Part shown: positions 1 to 13,334 of the stretch, in pieces
Layout of the letters: the number at the start of each line of letters is the position of its first letter
Numbering within the stretch: the first letter of the stretch is position 1
Assembly (NCBI RefSeq): GCF_037038585.1
Contig: NC_092520.1
Location: 148,923,104-148,987,103, forward strand
Source: Patagioenas fasciata
Taxonomy: Eukaryota; Chordata; Aves; Columbiformes; Columbidae
DNA length: 64,000 nt
Reading direction: 5' to 3'
The notes under the pieces: model-generated
The model's database searches: none
What the model was told of the DNA's origin: nothing
What the model saw: the letters and a program-made list of their open reading frames with translations, nothing else
Made by a program: the position numbers and the translations under genes

Positions 1-1021
1 GGGTAGCTGTGATCAGTGAGAAATAGGATAGCTGTTCCAAGTTTAGTCATTTGTGTTTAACAGGCACAATGCTGAGAAGTGAGGAATGAACAAGCATGGA
101 AGAGCCATGAACTAGCTGATCTTCAATTCAAATGTGTGTCCAAGGAACTGCAAATACAAGTTGATCTGCCATGGCCTGCTGAAGTCAGTGGAAATTCCTA
201 AAACCGATAAGTTTAGACAGGCATCCATGAACACTGTAGTCTGCTAGCCTGTTTGTGAACAGAAGAGAAGCAGTTCTCTTTTAGGAAAATAATAAAATCA
301 CTATTGTTGCTGCTTTCAACACATGATGTTTATTAAGCCAGTCCCACTCTTGTGCATAAGACTTTGCTCCAAGGTGATCTCAGCAATTTGCGTACAAAAT
401 GCTTATCTCTGTGAAGGGCCAGGCTTGCGCTAGTGAAGATATTCAAAAGCCTTGTGTTCCCCTCTTTGATTATGATAGCCTGGAAGAGAATAGTGGCCAC
501 ACACAGTGTCTGACAAGTAAGAGATTGACCACAAAGACTACCAGGGTGTTGACTCTAGGTAGAGCTGTGAACAGCATGGTTTGGCTTATCACCAAGTACA
601 GGATCTCCTGCAGAGATCCCACCCACCCCAGGATCACAGATGTGTCTGTGGGCAAACCTGAGACCCCGTTCTCCATGGTAGAACAGGACCCAGCAGTACA
701 GGGTGACAGTGTAGGCCCGCCCCTTTTCTCCCCTCCACAGCCACTCCAGGCTGTAGTTACCAGAAGCACTTTGCCAGCTGGAGCCTGCATACACCAGTCT
801 TTTACTCACACTTGGCCTATGGCTGAATGAATCTTTCCTTTGACATTGGAAGTTAAAGCTGCTTGCAATGGGTCCAGCCTCCTGCAAGCGTCCAAAGTAT
901 CAAGAAGTTTTCATCCAAAAAAATGATGCAGGGCTCCTAGCAAATTTTCCCAAGCACTGCAAGCCTCATGCCTTGTCTGCTTCTCTGGCTGTCCAGGCTG
1001 GCTGCATTCCTGGCCTACTAC

Positions 1022-1135
1022 CCTGTATAAATGTAGGGGTAGTTACATCTATACAGTTTTAAAATTACATTCGGCTCTTTGAAGGCAACCTTGAGGCTGG
1101 TATGGACCTCGGTGAAAATGAGTTTGACACCCTTG
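1022..1135 (+). mobile_element. hAT-like palindromic MITE, right arm only
   Basis: The segment from CTGTATAAATGTA to the terminal GTTTGACACCCTTG matches the central and right-arm part of the fold-back element at 46,321-46,503, including the internal block AAAATTACATTCGG, CTTTGAAGGCAACC and the terminal TGAAAATGAGTTTGACA. The left arm and left terminal repeat are missing. It is non-coding and non-autonomous. Strand is nominal because the parent element is nearly symmetric. Confidence 0.8.
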
Positions 1136-4100
1136 TCCTAGGCTGAACTACTGAGCAAAGTGCCTCCTCAAAGAGCTTCCTGGGATGCCCCTGTCTCCCT
1201 TGGACCTTGGTCCTTCCTTGATTTCATAAGCAGGTGGATTCTGAGTGACTTTTGTGCTGAGAATAAGGGTCAGGAAGGGAAGGAGAAGGAAGCAGCAGCA
1301 AGATGGGGGAGGAAGGAGCCTGTAGCTCATTGAAATGGTTTGCAGCAGGCAGCGTTTCCATAGAAGAACCTCCCTGACTATCCCCCCACCAAAGTATTGC
1401 TTGGGAGAGGATGGCAGGAGGGCTCGCACTCCCTTCGTTCCTCCCAAATCTAAGAGAGACTTTCTGCCTCTGTCTTAGGCAATCAGGTAAGGAGAAGCAA
1501 TTGAGGACTCCATGCACAATACACACTGTAACATCTCAATCAATTTCACCTCTCCCTCTTGCAAACACATATTTGCCTGCAGGGGCCTGTACTATTTTTC
1601 CCTTGTTTCAGCTGTGTTGGCACAGGAGCCATGGGTAAGGAGCTGGGAGATGATGGTAGCAGTTCTGTTTCTTGTCTGTATAATCACTCATGGCTCTCCT
1701 ACTCAGCTAATTAAAACCAAGCCCCCTCTAGCTACCATGAAAAATATAAATAGCATTTATTAAAACATTGTTCTGTGGTATAACCAGCACCCAAGCTACA
1801 GAAAGGCTGTTATGAAACAGGATTTTGCTTACGAAGGAGTACATGGCTGCAAACCAAGCCAATGCCAGGCTTTCTTCATGAAAGCATTAAGCTGGGGACA
1901 AACAGGAGTGTGCACAATTAAAAATGCATTAAATGCACAAACAGCTGGCAGGGGCCAGAGTTGTCTGAACACCTTCGTGTTGTGCTTTGCATGTCTCTAG
2001 AATTAGCACAGATAGAACAGGTGTGGTATATGCAGAGGAACAATATTTTAAAGGGCACGTCTGCTGAGCACAAGTAGCAAGGAAATAGACAAAACACATT
2101 AAAGCAGGAGAAAAATGCTTGGATGAGACAGGAGAGTGTTTGTTCTTGAACCTCTGGCTAAATGCATGTTCAAGAACAGATTTTCCGTAATGTAAAATGA
2201 AGGGACAAAATGTGAATGTGAAGCCAAGAACAAAGTTGAGTCCAATACAAGGACACACAGCTCTTGTGTGTTCACATTTTTATCAAAACCCAAGCATGTT
2301 TTGCACAAGCACAAGATGAACCCGGAAGGTATAAACAAGCAAGTGAAACTTCTTGGTCGCTCCCTGCACCTGATATCCAGAACAGGCCTGATTTAATTCT
2401 CCATTTGTGGCAACCCCAGACTGTCTCGGAAGGATTCGATCCAACTTCTGAGCCTTCTAATCAGAGTCAATAAAACCTTTACAATTAATTTTAAAGATTA
2501 AGAACTCTGTGGAATCACATGAACATGTAAAGCCAAGTGCGTGCTTTAGCTTTGCTGAGCTGAACAGCATGGGCTGGAGTGTGGCAATCCTGAACACCCC
2601 ATTCCTTAAACAGAAATCATGGAGACATTTAGAGAGGTGGTTCTGCTTTTATGCAAACCTGTACAGGTAAGCGTGGCTCACCAACAAGGTTATGAGGAAG
2701 GGCTGCAAAAGAAGCGGGATAGCCAGGCAGTTATTGAAGGTATAAAACAAAAGATAAATTGAAACAATAAAAAAAAAAAAGAGGGAGGACAGCACAGGAT
2801 CAAAATAATAGTAAGAGAAGGAGAGCTGAGGAAGCCAGGGCTACAAAGGGCTTGAGGGCAGTAGCTCTGGGCCTGTGAGCGAAACGGCAAATGGAGCATG
2901 AAGAATTTGCCTCCTCTTCCTCACCTGGCACACTGTCCCAGCCCACAGGAAGACAGCAGACACCTTTTGGTGATTTTAGAGGGCCGTGATGGGGACTACG
3001 TGAACACCTGGGGAAAAGTAGGGCCATAATCTCTTTAAGATAGCAAAGAGGCTGTGGCCCTGATAACCTGTGACCACTGGGGAGAAGAGTGTGGGGTTTC
3101 CAGGCCCTGTACCGGTCTGAAGAACCCACCAGCTGAGGCTGCCAGTGAACTACCCCATCCAGCTGGAACAAAACCTTTCCTGTCTGACACAAGGTTCTGC
3201 CATATCACATTATAGAAAGCTTAGTCTACCCCCACTTAAGTTAGAGCCAGATATGCCATGCCACGTTTGAAATAACTAAGCCTGCACCAGACCTAGCACA
3301 ATTTCACAACTCAGTTGACCCAAGAGGAGCCTCTAATGGGAGGAACCTCCTGGTCCTATTAACTATTTGATTTCATTTTTCCCAATACAATGTAGCATGG
3401 TCTGTCGTGAGGGCAATCAATAACATAGCCTAGATCTGTTCTCTGCTGAAAGGCCAGTGTCAAAACCCTTCAGTATAGACAAACAGTGTAGGTTCTTTCT
3501 TTTCAATGTTAGTCACGTCGTCAGTGAGGGAGGTGCTGCTCTGACACCTGCTACCAGTTGGGAGGTGAGAGAAGACTGGCAGCCCTCCATCTGGGGGCTT
3601 TTTGGGTTAGGCTTCTGTTGTTGTCCTCATGGGTTGATTCAACTTCAGATAGTTTATTTTGAATAGGAAGCATTTATCCACCCAAAGCACTGAAGTCTTC
3701 AAACCAGAAGCAGACAGCTAGCATCAGCCTCTGTGGCATTAACAAACATGCCTGCATGTTTATTTAAGAGCCAATTTCTGCTATGTTTTGAATAGTCTTG
3801 CAGGATTTGTGGAGGCAGGTAACTGTGAGCCTATCTACTCCCATGGTTGCAAGCTTTTAGAAAAAAATAATTCATGAAGGGTTTGGAAAAGTTAAACACA
3901 AGAAAAGATGTTTTAAAACTTATTTTCCTTGAATTGTCTAGAAATTCATCTCATTATATGACCTCAATTGAAGTCACTTGTCCCAAAGTATCAGATTCAC
4001 AGGCACAAATATCCTACTAAGTCAATATCTTTGCCATCATATAATCAGACCGGGGCCAAAGATAACATTGTACTCCTTTATCAAATCGAGAACTACTGTT

Positions 4101-7100
4101 CCTGCCTTGTTTTAGTGTTGGAAGAAGATTCTATTTCTGTGTCTAGTGAAAACCTTTGGTCCAAGATCTTGCTTTCTGGCCTGAATCCAGCCTTGTCTAG
4201 CGCTCAGAATTTGCACCACAACCAACATGAGTCCATAAAGAGTAAGCTGCTCATGGAGCTACAAGCTACATAGTCCAGAAGCAATATCAGATAGTAGTTA
4301 CCAGTGAGTTTTGCTCTTTCTATCACTCTCGCTTTCTGTCACACTCTGGGTATCCTGTGTTGGTGAATGAGACCTAAAAGCTGGCAAGTGTTTTATGCCT
4401 GACTTACTAAGCTACATGGATACAATCTAGACCAGGTGGTTTTCATCCAGTCAGAGCAGTCCCCAGTTCCTTAACAGAGGATAACCAGAGTGTGCTTAGC
4501 TTGCTCTGCACTGGAACCAATCTGCACACTTACAGGTACTGCTTTCTTCCACCTTCAAAAGTGAACCCCTGTTGACTTTAGCCACCCTAGACGTGGTCAT
4601 GCTGGTCAGAGACACCTTGCAACCTGAGAAGACGGGATGGTCTTTGTGCCAGCCCCAGCTTCCTGATAACAGACCAGGTATTTTTTTTACTGTACACAAT
4701 GATGCAGTTTACTTTCCCAGGACAGAAGATTCTCCACTTTGCTTCAGATGCCATGTGTGGCACTGCAGATCTTTTGACAGTTGTGTGGAATGGATGCTGT
4801 CACTCACTTGACCAATACTTTGGAAGGTGTTTTGTTGTAAGACCATTTTTTGGTACATATACTGTGCATTTGCTTAGATCTGCGTACTATTTCCAGTTTC
4901 CTGTGACTGGTGTTATTATGGGCATTATCGCTCCTGCCTGAGAGAGAAATGGGAGTTTCCCAGCAACATTATTGGCTGATGTCAGAGAAGTTGGATTCTC
5001 CCATTTCCTTTGTGGAGAGGGAAACACCTGCTTTCTTAGGACCATACATAAAATTTAGGTGAGTTTTAGAAGCCCGACAGAGAACTAGCAGTGAAGGGAA
5101 CACACCACACTTATTCAGGAGGTTTATGGATGTTTTCGAATCTAAAGTAGCTCTTAGCCCACCATGTCAGACTAATGACATAGTAGGGCTTCCACACTGA
5201 TGGTAACAGATTGCACTCCAGCAACTCAAGTCTAAATTTCTATGAGGAATGTAGTTTAGATGCTATAGCTGGCTACTCTCAGTGTTTTGGCAAGGACCAT
5301 ATATGAATTTTGTACAGGCAGATGATATTTTCTGCTCCTGTCTGCTTACCATGACAGACTTGGAGAATGGAAAATGAGTGACTGCTGTCATAATGGCTTC
5401 CCTATAAAGGGACCTGGATCACTTATTTATAGTGGGGCTCACTTGAAACATGACTGTAAGTACCTGTTGGAGGGGACTCTGTGTCTTTCTCTGTGTATTT
5501 AAAGCACTAAAAACACGTGGAGCAGGAAAAAGTGATAATGGTGGAGTACATAAACCTAGCAAGGAGGTGTACAGTTGCAGAGCAGAAGCTTGCCATCATG
5601 AAGACACACCAAAATATCTGGCAGACAAAAAAGTTATGGAGGCATCGCTGAGCCCTGCTGCTCCACAGGAGGTGGGAAAGGGGGTAAAAGGCAGCACAGG
5701 AGCATCCCAGCCTTATGGCCAGGGTAGTGAGAGCCTGGAACGACGAGCATGGGAGGGGACTGCCATAGCACAGGGATTACAAAGCATCACAGTATTTACC
5801 AGAGCTAAATAGTCTGCCTTTAAGGACAAGGGGATCTATGCAGCAGGCTTGAAGGAACTTGGACTACGGCACTGACCTATTTCAGAGTCAGTTTCCAAGA
5901 AGCTGAGTCTCTGGCATGCTATGCCCGCACAAGGTTCACACCCAACATCCTGGTCCATCTAGGGTTAGATAGAAAGGTGCCACTGATTGAATTGGACTCT
6001 TGTGTTTAGCAATTGGTATCTATGCCCTGGGGCTCCCAGCACACCTTCAAAATGTTGTTTCCAGAGCCCCAGTTACCATCTACATGCTGACCCAGGGTAA
6101 GGAGAATGCTGGGGGCCCATTTGCCACAGCTTTTAAAAAAGGCTTTAAAGGGTTGCTGCTGCCTTAAAGGATGGCGCATACAAAACCCCTCCTGGTTTGC
6201 AGGTCACCTATGAATGGCTGCTTATTCTAATTTATAGCAGGATGTGTTTTATAAGAGATTAAACTTGGCGTGACTATTGAAGTGAGAAGCATTTGAACGC
6301 TCACACACACATGACTGGGAAAGATCTGGGCCTTCCCAACATACACATCTCTCTGCTTGATGGGCACCAACATCCTTGCACCTGAGGGCTGCAGTTGGGC
6401 CACTCCTCCTGCCTTCTTTATGTGTCTGAATGTGCCCAGTCTCTTAGTTCTGAAACAGCTTGAGGATCTAGAAGTAAACACCTCGCTGGTCAGACCTGCA
6501 GTCTTGGGTCTGTGGGACCATGGCTGCTAGGAGACACCTGAAACCTTGATCTTTTTAGCTTGCCATCAAGCAATTAGCAATTGGCCTAAGTGGGAGGGGT
6601 TTAGCCCGTGCTCAAACTTTTTTTAATTACACAGTGTGAATTAAACGTTCCTGATTCCCCAGTGAACTCCAAGTGCAAATACTCAGCCCTGGCATTTGCA
6701 GGACAAAGAGGTCACTTTTGTAGCTATCTGGTTTTCCCACTTCCCTCCTACAGATAATGCAAATCAACCAGTAAGTATTGCTCTTGTTTTTGAAACCTTG
6801 TGTTAGGACTGGTTCAGCCACTGCTAAGGGTAGCTGTCCTGACAAGAGGAGTCAGTCAGTTCAGCTATGGATAGAGATTTGTTTTGACAGCATGCTGAAA
6901 ATAACATCTCAGAAACCACACTGCTGGCTGCTTTTAGAAAGGCCAGTTTTTGAAGTGTCTCTGACCAGCCAGCTTGTTACTCTGTAAATAGCAATCACTT
7001 TGTTTTGCTGTTTTTCAAAAAGTGCCCATGACTGAAGGTCAATGGCATCCCAGGACACCTCCTCATGGCCTGGCCATCCCTGCAGGCTGCTCTTGCTCAG

Positions 7101-10100
7101 CTTTTCTAGGAGTCCCCAAGGCTCATAAGAGGAGCAGAAGCTCACCTGGGGATGCCATCACTCAAGGAGCCAGCCTACACATGCTCACCTGCCTTCCTGC
7201 AGGGAGGCTGGGCTCCTCACGTATCCCATATGCTTCAGGGCACTGCTGCTTGGCTGAGCCCCCAACCTGCTCAGGTGAGCCTAGTCCCAGCTGGAATATC
7301 TCCCCTCCCACAGTACCTAATCCACCTTAACATCTCCCAGATAAGCCCAGTCACCCCAGTCCATGTGCAAAGAGTAAAAGCTCAACTGTGGCTATAACGT
7401 CTTTGGGAGGTGAAAGGTCTGTGGTGTGGAAGTCCTAAAGCCTCCTCCTTCAGAAACTGTCCTCTCCTTGCTCAGAGGCTTCATACATCTTTTCTGGAGA
7501 CACAGATAACTTGGAGAATATCTCCTGTGGCCCTGCAGAACCAGTACCCTCTTGCGTCCTTTCTCTTCCATACCCACATGGCACTGGTGTTAGCTTCCTT
7601 GGTTGTCTCTGCATCATGGGGTCAGTGAAGACAGAGGAATTTTCCCGCTGGCCCAGGGCTCATGCTGCACACTAGCTAGCTCTGTGGCTCCGGCTCTGCC
7701 ATTTCTGCCCCGGAGGTAGCATCTGGGTCCCTTGACATCTCTGCATGCTGTTAGTTGCAATATGAACAGCCAGTCAGAACTGAGGGAAGTCACTAAAGGC
7801 AGATGTATGTCCTGGTTTGGGTTTAGTTAAGTCTTTTTTATCACCCTGTCGAATTAATTCCTGACGATGAACATCCATTGTGGGACCTGACTTGCTTTTG
7901 AGGATCCCTGTGACCAACATCTGCTCAAATTTTACCTGAAGCTTGCTCATCCTGTTTCTGTCCTCCCTTTACCTACATGGTTTTGTGAGTGAAGCCTTCC
8001 TCCTGGTAAAGTCTTTAACTTTTCTTTACCTTATTTTCATTTTTCAGAATGGGAAGCCTCTGCCCTGAGGAAGTGGGATGTATCCTACTGCCTCCTCCCT
8101 TCACACTGCTTTTCTCCCTGCCTGCCCTTTTCCTCTACCTGCCCTTGGCTTGATTTTTAGAGGATGTTAAGTGTCAAATTTGGTTGATTTGTTGCAGTCC
8201 AATTAGCCGATTCAATCCAATTAAGCTATCAGAAGTTATCTGTGCAGTGTGGTGACTTTCTTAGCCAACTCCATTCCCTCTTACCGTTGCAAAAATTTTT
8301 GCCTGCAGCTCCTCCCTCCAGATCTCAGTGGTAGATTTCCACTTGGTTCTTGGCTGCATGTTCAAAGCTTGTGATTGAGACTCCAGGTTCTGCAGATTTC
8401 CTTCAAGGACCATTTCCTCCTACCACCTCCTTCCCCTGGTTAGCCAAGTCTTGCCCACAGCTATTCTTCCTTGCCAGGAGACTTGTAGGTACTGTGTCAG
8501 TCTTTGGCAATAAGGTCAGCAAGATGCTGTCCCCTCACAAGACTAGTCACTTGGACCTGAGCTCGATGAGGCATCACTATTCTCTGCCTTGCTGTGGTTG
8601 AGTAAAAACTCTGCCCACAGAGAGATTGGTTTACTCCATGGTTTCTGTGTCTCCCTGCAGTCAAAGAATTAAATCCGAAACCGTCACCTCCTCAAAGTGC
8701 CTTTTTCCTTTCCTAGGGCTACCTCAGTGTTAGGCTGACCTCATTCTTCAGCTAGCTCCTCCTTAATCTGGGAAAATCTCTTTTTAATAATTTTTTTTTT
8801 TCTTCCCTGAAAAGGGAACCTCTGGACCTTTGTTCCGTCAGCTGGAACTCTAAATTAAAAAGCTGTGTTACTGAGGACAGACCTGTAGGCTAGAAAATCT
8901 CCAAAGAAAGGATAGTGATGAGTGAAGACTTTAACCTGGAAAGATAACGCCTCAGGTTGCTTGTTTTTATCTAGCAGAGTTCAGGGTATGATCCTGCAGC
9001 ACCTGCACCTGTAAGAAAATCCTTCCTGGCAGCTCCCCCAGGAGTCCTGTTGCCCCCCATGCTGACAATGCTGGTTGTTCCCTAGCAGAGGATTTCAGGT
9101 GTCAGGATATGACTTCATTCCCGAGACATGACAAAAAACAATTAGCTTCCCTAGGTCTTTCCCTTCTCAGGCATTCCTATTTACCTGTTCAATTCCTGTC
9201 GAGAAAAAGGTCAAGAGAAAAAGCCTGTCACACTGAAGCATTACTTTCTAGACACCATGGATGCTCTCCCAACTAGCTACCCTTGCTTTTCTCTCTTGCC
9301 CAGCCAGCTATGCTGTGTTCAGGGCCATGCAGTGGTCAACACATTTAAGGAGATGGATGCACTTGGTCAGGAGTCTTAGGTTCAGTAAGAAGCTTCAAAA
9401 GCAAATCCTGTCCCTTAAATGATCTCATGTGAGACCAGGCCTACACAACACGCTCCAAAGCAGTTCATAACTTTTTCTTCCCTAAAGATTACTCTGAAAT
9501 TGTCAATATAAAAATCTGGAATGTCTCCCCAGGCCATTGAGGAAGATTAAGGTCTGGGTTCAGAGGAGACATATCTCCTGGGTTTCCAAATACTTGGTCT
9601 CCATTTTCAGAACTGCCCCAAATGGCAGAATAGCTTTCTTGACAGGAAACAGCCTGGGAGGCAGAGAGTGCTGATCTCCTTAATGGCGTCTTCAAATCGC
9701 CTTAATATAAATCCTCATAGAATAGTCTTACTGGCTTTAATAGGGATGAAAGCAGTGGTGCTGCAAAGAAATGAGTATCACTTGAGAAGCTGCACTAAAG
9801 GTCTTTAAGCTGTAATAGAAAATTATTATTTTGCAATAGGATTTGAGCGATCCTTAAGAATTTAAGAGAATTATCTTCCTCTTAAGGAATTTCAAATATC
9901 AATGACAAACTCTTCAGAAAGGTTACTATTCTCTGTTAAGCTCTGATGGCTGTCTTATTTAGGCTGGGCTATAAAGGATCTGCCTTGTCCATCGGAGTAA
10001 ACCAGTCCAAGGTCCTGTCTCACTAAGCCACATAACTTGAGTACTTCATTCTGGCAGCATGGATATCATAATATCTATTTTTATTATCATCAAACTTTGC

Positions 10101-11156
10101 TGTCACTGTTTATTTGTAGCCATCTGTCATGTGTCGTAAAACATAAAACAGAGGAAAGAATCACATATCTTTATTGACCTGTTTGCTTTAAACTACCAGT
10201 TCCGTGAGCATTTGCACCTTCAAAAAATTAATATGCTGTTACTTATATGGATAACTGGTGCAAGCAGGATCTAAAGAACTGATCTGTTAATTATATCTAT
10301 CTCTGAAATTGTACTCCTTGGGAAAATCTTATTTACAACTGTAAAACAATCAATACCTTTTTTTTTTTTCCTCCTGAAAGTACTCCTGGCAATTTTTTCA
10401 AGATATTTTGCCCAGGAATTTCACCAATAAAGCAAACTTTCCAATTACTTAAGTAAAATATTTTACAGTGAAATCTCAAAGCAGGAACAGCTGCCTGTGT
10501 TCAGTTTTGACAGCTGCTCTTCACGTAACAACAAGTGGCCTATTTGTGTTTACTTATTCATTAATATTGAAAAATAACACAATAGGATCAGATGTCTTAG
10601 CCAGCAAATGCCCTACTTTTCCTCTGTGTTAGTGCCCCTGCCACAGCATTCATGATACATGTATGTTTTACATTTTAATACCCCTTGTGGTTAGCTCTAT
10701 CATTACACCATTGACACAATTTAGCATCCTAGCTAAAATAATTAAGATCCCACCCAGGATAGGTACCAGTTTAACTGCAATGCAACAACAGATTGACCAC
10801 ATGCACTCTTAAACTTTTTTTTAGAACTGACCTGGATGGGAACAAATCCTCTGGTCTAAAGCTCATATTCCAGGTCACCTGTGCTCTCCATGGAATCCCA
10901 TATTCCTCCTTTATACCAAGCAGTGAGTGGAAAGGAAGATGTTTATTTTTTTAAAACAGAGCCTTGTCAAATGAGGCTTTACCTGTGGTGTAAAGTCTGT
11001 TTCAGGTGTCTGTGTTTTCCACATTAAACTCCTGAGGTTTGTTCCAAGTTTGGGGCTATTTTTCATCACTTTCTTTCCACGCGGTGAGGCCAGACAATGT
11101 GTCCTTCTGACAGTGGGGGGTGCACAAGTGGTTTGCTTGAGGGGAAGAGACTAGAA

Positions 11157-11266
11157 CAGGGGCGTCAAACTCATTTTCACTGGGGGCCACATCAACCTTG
11201 CAGTTGCCATCAAAGGGTCGAATGTGATTTTAGGACTATACAGTGAAAATGAGTTTGATACCCCAG
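11157..11266 (+). mobile_element. hAT-like MITE with internally deleted right arm
   Basis: The left terminal repeat CAGGGGCGTCAAACTC and the right terminal repeat GAGTTTGATACCCCAG are inverted copies of each other. The left arm is complete and matches the copy at 46,321. The right arm is reduced to about 25 bp. The flanking octamers GACTAGAA and CTCTAGAG share CTAGA, which fits an 8-bp target duplication of the TCTAGA type used by many hAT (Charlie-like) transposons. It encodes no protein. Confidence 0.85.
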
Positions 11267-12857
11267 CTCTAGAGGAACCTTGATGAAAGCTTGTTAGCTA
11301 TTTAACTGCTTCTTGTTTATTTGCAAGCTGGCTACCAGCCAAAAATGAAAACTCAAACCACTGTTGACTTTACGAGGTAGACCTGAAATGTCATCATTGC
11401 TTGATAGCTATGAGGATTCTCCTTGAAAATGCCTTTTCACTTGGGAATTTAAATACTGTACTAAATGGCATTGGACTAAAAGGAATGGCACTAAGGGGCC
11501 TTGAGAAATGTGTGGAAGAAAAAATGGGAAAGTAATGGGAAATAATCTGGGAGAATCACTGCCTAAAACCAAAAAATGCAGATAAAGCTAGACAGGTGTT
11601 TCATGCAAACAAAAGTTTCCCAAAAAGCTTGTAGAGTTCCCTAGACTAGTTAAAACAAGTAAAATTATATACGCATTTTGGGAAATTATTCAGTTTCACA
11701 AGTTGAATGTGATTTGATTTAGCTGTGTCGGGAAGGAAGCACAGATAACAAAGGCAGCACATTATGATTGTTTAAAAAAAAACCAAAAAAACCAAAAAAA
11801 TATGCATAACCACACACACAAAATAACAGAACCCTCACAGATGAACCTCGAGACTTCCGTGTGACAAATCTTCCTGCCCTTCATGCCCAGATTGGCAGGT
11901 TTTGCAGCACTGAGGAAGGAAAAGGTGTAGAATTACTAAGCATTTACAAGCAAGTAAAAGATGATGTTGAGGTGCTCAGAGTAACTGCAAGGAAAAGCAG
12001 ACTGTCCTGCTCTCGTGGAAATGCCGCAGGGTTTGCTAGTGCTGCTGCTTGAAGCAAATGATCATTTCAGCAGCATTCTTGGTGAGTTGCTGAATCTGTT
12101 CCTAAATTAGGATTAGACTGGAAAGCTCCCTATCAGGATAAAATAATTTGTTATATAAACACTCACCCCCATTCTTTTAATATTTTCAAGCATCAAACAA
12201 CAGAAATTGCACATTGTGCATGAGCTGCTGTCCATTCTGTGGGAAAAGTTTTATGTTTTAAATAGCTGGGAGGAAGGCCCTCAATATTGGGGCTTCTTTG
12301 GGTGTGAGTCTGGGAGGGAGTGGCTTCCAGCTCTACTGTAGTTACAGGCTGTACTGGTGCTAAGTCATAACTGCCTAAGTGTCACCCTGTACATCACATG
12401 CTAATCACTCTGACATAGTTAGTTTAGGTTTTTTTAAAGGAAATCCATTTCAACATAACCCACCAGTGGTTTTGTGAAGCGACTCCTCCTAAATTGCACA
12501 CAAAAACTGAACCAAAGGTTGTGACAATGTGGATATTTAAATCATTCTGACGCAGCAGGAAAAAATTATATGCGCCATCGCTGGTTTTTCAAAGCACGTT
12601 ATGATGAACCATACTGGAAAAAAAAATAATAATAATAAAGATCAAGAAAAAACTTTCCCCCTTCCACCCGGGGGCTGTGACCCTCCGCCCGCGGGTGCCC
12701 CGAGGTTCACCGCCGGTCGCTCCGGTGCAGCGGCAGCCGCGCTGCGCTCGGAGCGGCTTCCAGGTGCTGCTCCCGGGTGAGGAAACAGCGGTAGCGCCGT
12801 TAAAACCGCGCAGGGGAAGCGGGTGCGCTCGGAACGCTCATGTTCGCCGTGGTTTCT

Positions 12858-12898
12858 GTTTTGTTTTGTTTAGTTTTGTTCCGTTTTGTTTCGTTTCG
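12858..12898 (+). repeat. Degenerate GTTTT simple repeat
   Basis: An imperfect (GTTTT)n run with single-base changes lies inside the CpG-rich promoter region. Similar T/G-rich runs follow at about 13,410-13,475. Confidence 0.8.
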
Positions 12899-13149
12899 CG
12901 GGTCTGCGGAGCGCTGCACGCCACGCGGGCGCGGAAGAGGCAGGTGCCGGGGGACGGTCCCCGCCGAGGCGGGGCGGTGCTGGAGCCTCCGGGGACCCGC
13001 CCACCGACCGGTGGGCGGAGCGCGCGCGTGAAGTCACCTCTGTCGTCACAATGGACAACACCTCCCTCCTCCCCAGCCTTCCCGCGCGGCCCTTTCTCCC
13101 TTAAAAGGACAATGGGGCGCGCAAAGCGGAGAGGGCTCGATTGAGGAGA

Positions 13150-13334
13150 ATGGGGCCGTGGGAGCGGCGCATGCGCAGAGCGGCGGTTGCCGAGGGGAGG
13201 GGGAGGAGGAAGGCGGCGGGGGGGTGTGGGCTCGCGCGGGCTGGCAGGCAGATCGCGGAGGGACGGTGAGGGCGCGCAGCGGCGGGGAGCGCCGCGCACT
13301 GCACCGCACGTTTGTTGGTGGGCGCAGCAGAGCG
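13150..13334 (+). other. SINHCAF: SINHCAF exon 1, non-coding (5'UTR)
   Basis: GC-rich sequence ends at a strong splice donor, AGAGCG|GTGAGTGG, with GT at 13,335-13,336. An earlier possible donor, GGGACG|GTGAGG, sits at about 13,267. The next exon starts at 23,780 with 20 nt of 5'UTR before the ATG, so an upstream non-coding first exon is required. This is the best-placed candidate because it follows the NRF1 site. The start coordinate is approximate and no transcript evidence is available. Confidence 0.55.

Larger units (their letters stand above)
1..12650. other. Intergenic region upstream of SINHCAF
   Basis: No gene is supported here. The many short ORFs on both strands lack splice context, family resemblance or consistent coding character. 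The stretch is AT-rich, unique-looking sequence, with two MITE copies (1,022-1,135 and 11,157-11,266), an A-rich/CA tract near 11,775-11,825 and scattered T or A runs. In mammals I recall DENND5B as the upstream neighbour of SINHCAF. Its 3' end could in principle reach into this region, but I recognise none of it. Confidence 0.6.

Noticed and set aside
7810-7830. TGTCCTGGTTTGGG, like the start of another avian LTR
   Set aside because: Only about a dozen bases match and the following sequence does not continue the LTR.
1-12650. DENND5B 3' end expected upstream by mammalian gene order
   Set aside because: No exon, stop context or recognisable DENND5B sequence could be found, so nothing is annotated.
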